Origin: Cyprinodon diabolis
Lineage: Eukaryota; Chordata; Actinopteri; Cyprinodontiformes; Cyprinodontidae
Direction: 5' to 3'
Length of the DNA: 64,000 nucleotides
NCBI GenBank assembly: GCA_030533445.1
Contig: CM060080.1
Coordinates: forward strand, 22,459,377 to 22,523,376
The translations under genes and the position numbers were made by a program. The stretch's first letter is position 1; every line of letters begins with the position of its first letter. This document shows, one piece after another, positions 61,642-64,000 of this stretch. The notes under the pieces are model-generated. The model did no database searches and was not told the origin of the DNA. It saw nothing but the letters and a program-made list of their open reading frames with translations.

Positions 61642-63643
61642 GGCCCCACACTCAGTCGTTGACACAAGGGGGAGCAAAAAACTCAAAGACCCAAACCGTG
61701 AAGCACTCAAGTTCAAGTGTTTTATTTATATAAAAAGCCACAGCAAAAGTGGCATAATAAAACAGTCCTTTTCTTCTCCTGATAAAACCTAAAATTCAAG
61801 ACTTTTCCTTAAAAATCAGAGGCTGGAAGTTGGGCTCCGCTTGTTATGCTGCTTCTGGTGCGAGTGATCGGTCTGCAGCACCCACTGGCTGATCCATAGC
61901 TGACTCTGTGGCTCCAGCACTGTTCCACTCCCTGGCGTGCAACACCCCTTTCCAGACCGATCCAGCTAAAAAGAGAAGCAAGGAGAACGCCAGCATCCAC
62001 GCGCCAAAACCCCATTGGAAGATATATTCCGGTTTATGCTTTAAGCGAGGGGGAGCGCTACTTACAGGCGAGGTTCCTCCTCTGCCCTAATACTCCTTAC
62101 TGGGCCATCTGTGCACCCTCCTGGCGCACGGATCCCGCCTGCCTCTCCCCCGGCAGCTCGTCCGTCTCCGTTAGCTGCAGATTCCGTTCTCCTTCTCCTT
62201 TCCTTCAGACTCCTTTTATGTCGGCTTTAATCAGCCCTTGCTTACACCTGAGCGCAGCAATTACGCAGCGCAATTAATGCACTCCGCCTCCTCAGACAAC
62301 TACTTCAGTCCAGTGCGCATGGATTGTCACAAGGGAAAAACAAACCAAAACAACCCAACATGCAGGAAAAATTCAAAAGTCTAAAATAAAGGAAAACAAT
62401 CATATAAAAAAGAAACATCAAAACATGCAAAGCTCAAGAAGAAAATACAAAGAAAAACAAATCATATCTTCCTCTCCAAACATGCAAAGCATAAAACTAA
62501 CATTTAAATGAAAGAAAACCATAAATCATATTTTTCCCTATGCAACACACTGACGTCACTGACGCAACAGTACGTGACATATATGCCCGTGCGCATGCAT
62601 GCATTCAACCCATACAGATATGGAGGCGATGATTACCCCCCCTGTTTCGGTGCCACCGTTCATAATAAGCTTTGCCTACAAAAACTTTACATAAGGCGGG
62701 AATAAAAGAGCAGCAAACTGCAGCTTCTTTAGAAAAAAATACACAATGCTTGGTCCACCACATCTAATTTTATCAGCCACAGTGCAGTGCAGGTGTACAG
62801 CCAGGGACATCACAGACATAAGGCAATAATTCAGGACCTTATTATTTCATGCAACCTCCCGTTGTCTTTGATCGACAAGCCCAGCTTTAAAAAGCTTCAT
62901 GGCAGTGGTAGAGGAGAAATATGTTGTGAATAATGTTGTAAATTGGCGCTAAATAAATAAACTGAATTGAATTGAAAATACTGCCCGCCAAGTCATTAAG
63001 TTACAAAAAGTTATTGCCACAATCTTTCTTTTATAAAAGTATTGTTATTGTCCTGCTATTTGTTTAGGGTTTTTCTTTATCTCTTGTAGTTGCTAACCTC
63101 ATATGTATTAATAAAAGGCAGGATTGTGATTGTTTTTTTTCCACAGTCCTCATTTTCACTTAAAAATAAAAGAGCAGACATTAACTGCTAAAACTAGAAA
63201 AAGTTGTAACCACAAATGTCAGGTAAATACTGTAAGAAAATAGTTTTTTTTTTTAAAGAAAAAAAAACAAAAAATGCAAAATTTATCTGGAAAATTTTTT
63301 TGCGTGTGTGCTTTTTTTAATTGTATTTTTCATTTAGCAGTTCAAGATAATGATAATTCCATACATATAATAGCGACCTTTAAGCTATACTGTCTCATTG
63401 ACGGAGATGAAAACACAAGGAGAAACAAGCAAGCACGAAAATTATTGCACTTTTTTTAATTAATCAAGTGATTAGAATTTATTGTGCGATTAATTGATTA
63501 TTGCGACAGGCCTTCTCAAGACTTGAGATTTGACTTGGACTTGAGCTCTCAAGACTTGAGACTTGACTTGGACTTGAGCTCGCAAGACTTGAGACTTGAC
63601 TTGGACTTGCAAAAAATGACTTGTGAACATGTCTGGGTGGCTG

Positions 63644-64000
63644 CCTCATTCGAAGGCCAGATTTGTCAGCTGATTAGGTCATAGTGCGGTGCCGTGGCCT
63701 GTTCGGATTGGAAGAATTCTTTGTATGGGGCTGGTTGCAAGGACAGGTCCGGGCTGTGTCCTAACATCCGCCCTCACCCCTAAATCCCTCACTCACTATA
63801 TAGAGTGGGAACTATATAGTGGACTTTATAGGGAACTCAGTTAACTGACCCTTCTGACAGATGGTCTATACTTTTTGCTCCCAAATGGTCACATGACTCC
63901 GCCTCCCTGCACAGTGCCTGCGCTGTCTTTATTATTTGTCGCCGCTCTTGAGTAGCGACAGCGGGCCGCTGCGACATTAAATCCCTTGATGCTTTGCGAG
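63644..64000. other. Flank of the composite hAT, probable repeat at window edge
   Basis: The sequence CTGTGTCCTAACATCCGCCC then TCACCCCTAAATCCCTCACT around 63752-63795, and GTGGGAACTATATAGTGG, has the look of the start of another inverted-repeat element that runs off the window. No exon was recognised. Confidence 0.35.

Larger units (their letters stand above)
60470..62547 (-). mobile_element. Solo LTR in composite hAT copy 2, split by a nested hAT
   Basis: The LTR is in minus orientation, from TGTGGCCAGTATG to CCTATGCAACA, with CACT flanks (60466-60469 and 62548-62551). These are the same AGTG duplication as in copy 1, showing it is the same insertion event carried within the hAT. It is interrupted 20 bp from one end by the hAT at 60490-61641. 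Confidence 0.75.
60253..63635. mobile_element. Composite hAT element, copy 2, inverted and with nested hAT (3383 bp)
   Basis: The ends CAGAGATGGGGACTCG and TGAACATGTCTG are flanked by perfect 8-bp duplications GGTGGCTG (60245-60252 and 63636-63643). The body is the reverse complement of 26196-28412: AAGTC/GACTT arrays at both ends, the same interior LTR and the same CAATTCAATTCAGTTTATTT-type segment near 62950. The extra length is explained by the hAT inserted at 60490-61641. The different target duplication shows this is an independent transposition, not a segmental duplication. Confidence 0.93.

Overview
The window is vertebrate nuclear DNA, almost certainly from a teleost (ray-finned) fish. 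It has AT-rich introns with GT/AG splice sites and a dense load of Tc1/mariner, hAT and MITE elements, solo LTRs and a tRNA-derived SINE. Three intron-containing host genes can be read: a dynein-assembly factor, a GIMAP GTPase and a complement factor D-like protease. There is no CRISPR array, operon, rRNA or intact tRNA gene. The species cannot be named from the sequence.

About 3.28-42.37 kb, minus strand: one ~39-kb gene, read here as dnaaf9 (C20orf194/Shulin, an axonemal outer-dynein-arm assembly/packaging factor). I placed 35 coding exons with matching splice phases from the start codon (42370-42372) to the stop codon (3284-3286). One short segment between 20867 and 12564 is unresolved; an 11-nt candidate microexon at 14853-14863 restores the phase. 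The introns hold most of the mobile DNA: a broken Tc1 element (3817-5013), hAT elements at 15243-16395 and 16991-18292, a much better preserved Tc1 element (24096-25706), a 2.2-kb hAT element carrying a solo LTR (26196-28412), a SINE split by a MITE (38.57-39.44 kb) and several short inverted-repeat elements.

About 44.36-48.21 kb, plus strand: a two-exon GIMAP/AIG1-type GTPase gene whose first coding exon is only 10 nt. Its intron contains a 925-bp solo LTR with a 113-bp internal tandem duplication. About 50.84-52.48 kb, minus strand: a five-exon S1 serine protease, complement factor D-like, with an unusual expansion just before the substrate pocket.

About 52.5-64 kb: no host gene recognised. 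It holds a 728-bp solo LTR with a 6-bp target duplication, a nested MITE pair, a LINE ORF2 remnant, a second copy of a MITE also found at 19 kb, and at 60253-63635 an inverted second copy of the 26-kb hAT+LTR element. A third-layer hAT has inserted inside the LTR of that copy. Target-site duplications at every layer let the order of insertions be read directly.

The three host genes do not form a pathway. One serves motile cilia and two are immune-related. The main novelty is the nested transposon stratigraphy, the altered protease, the altered GIMAP G3 motif and a perfect intronic hairpin. Comparisons with protein families come from memory, not a database search.
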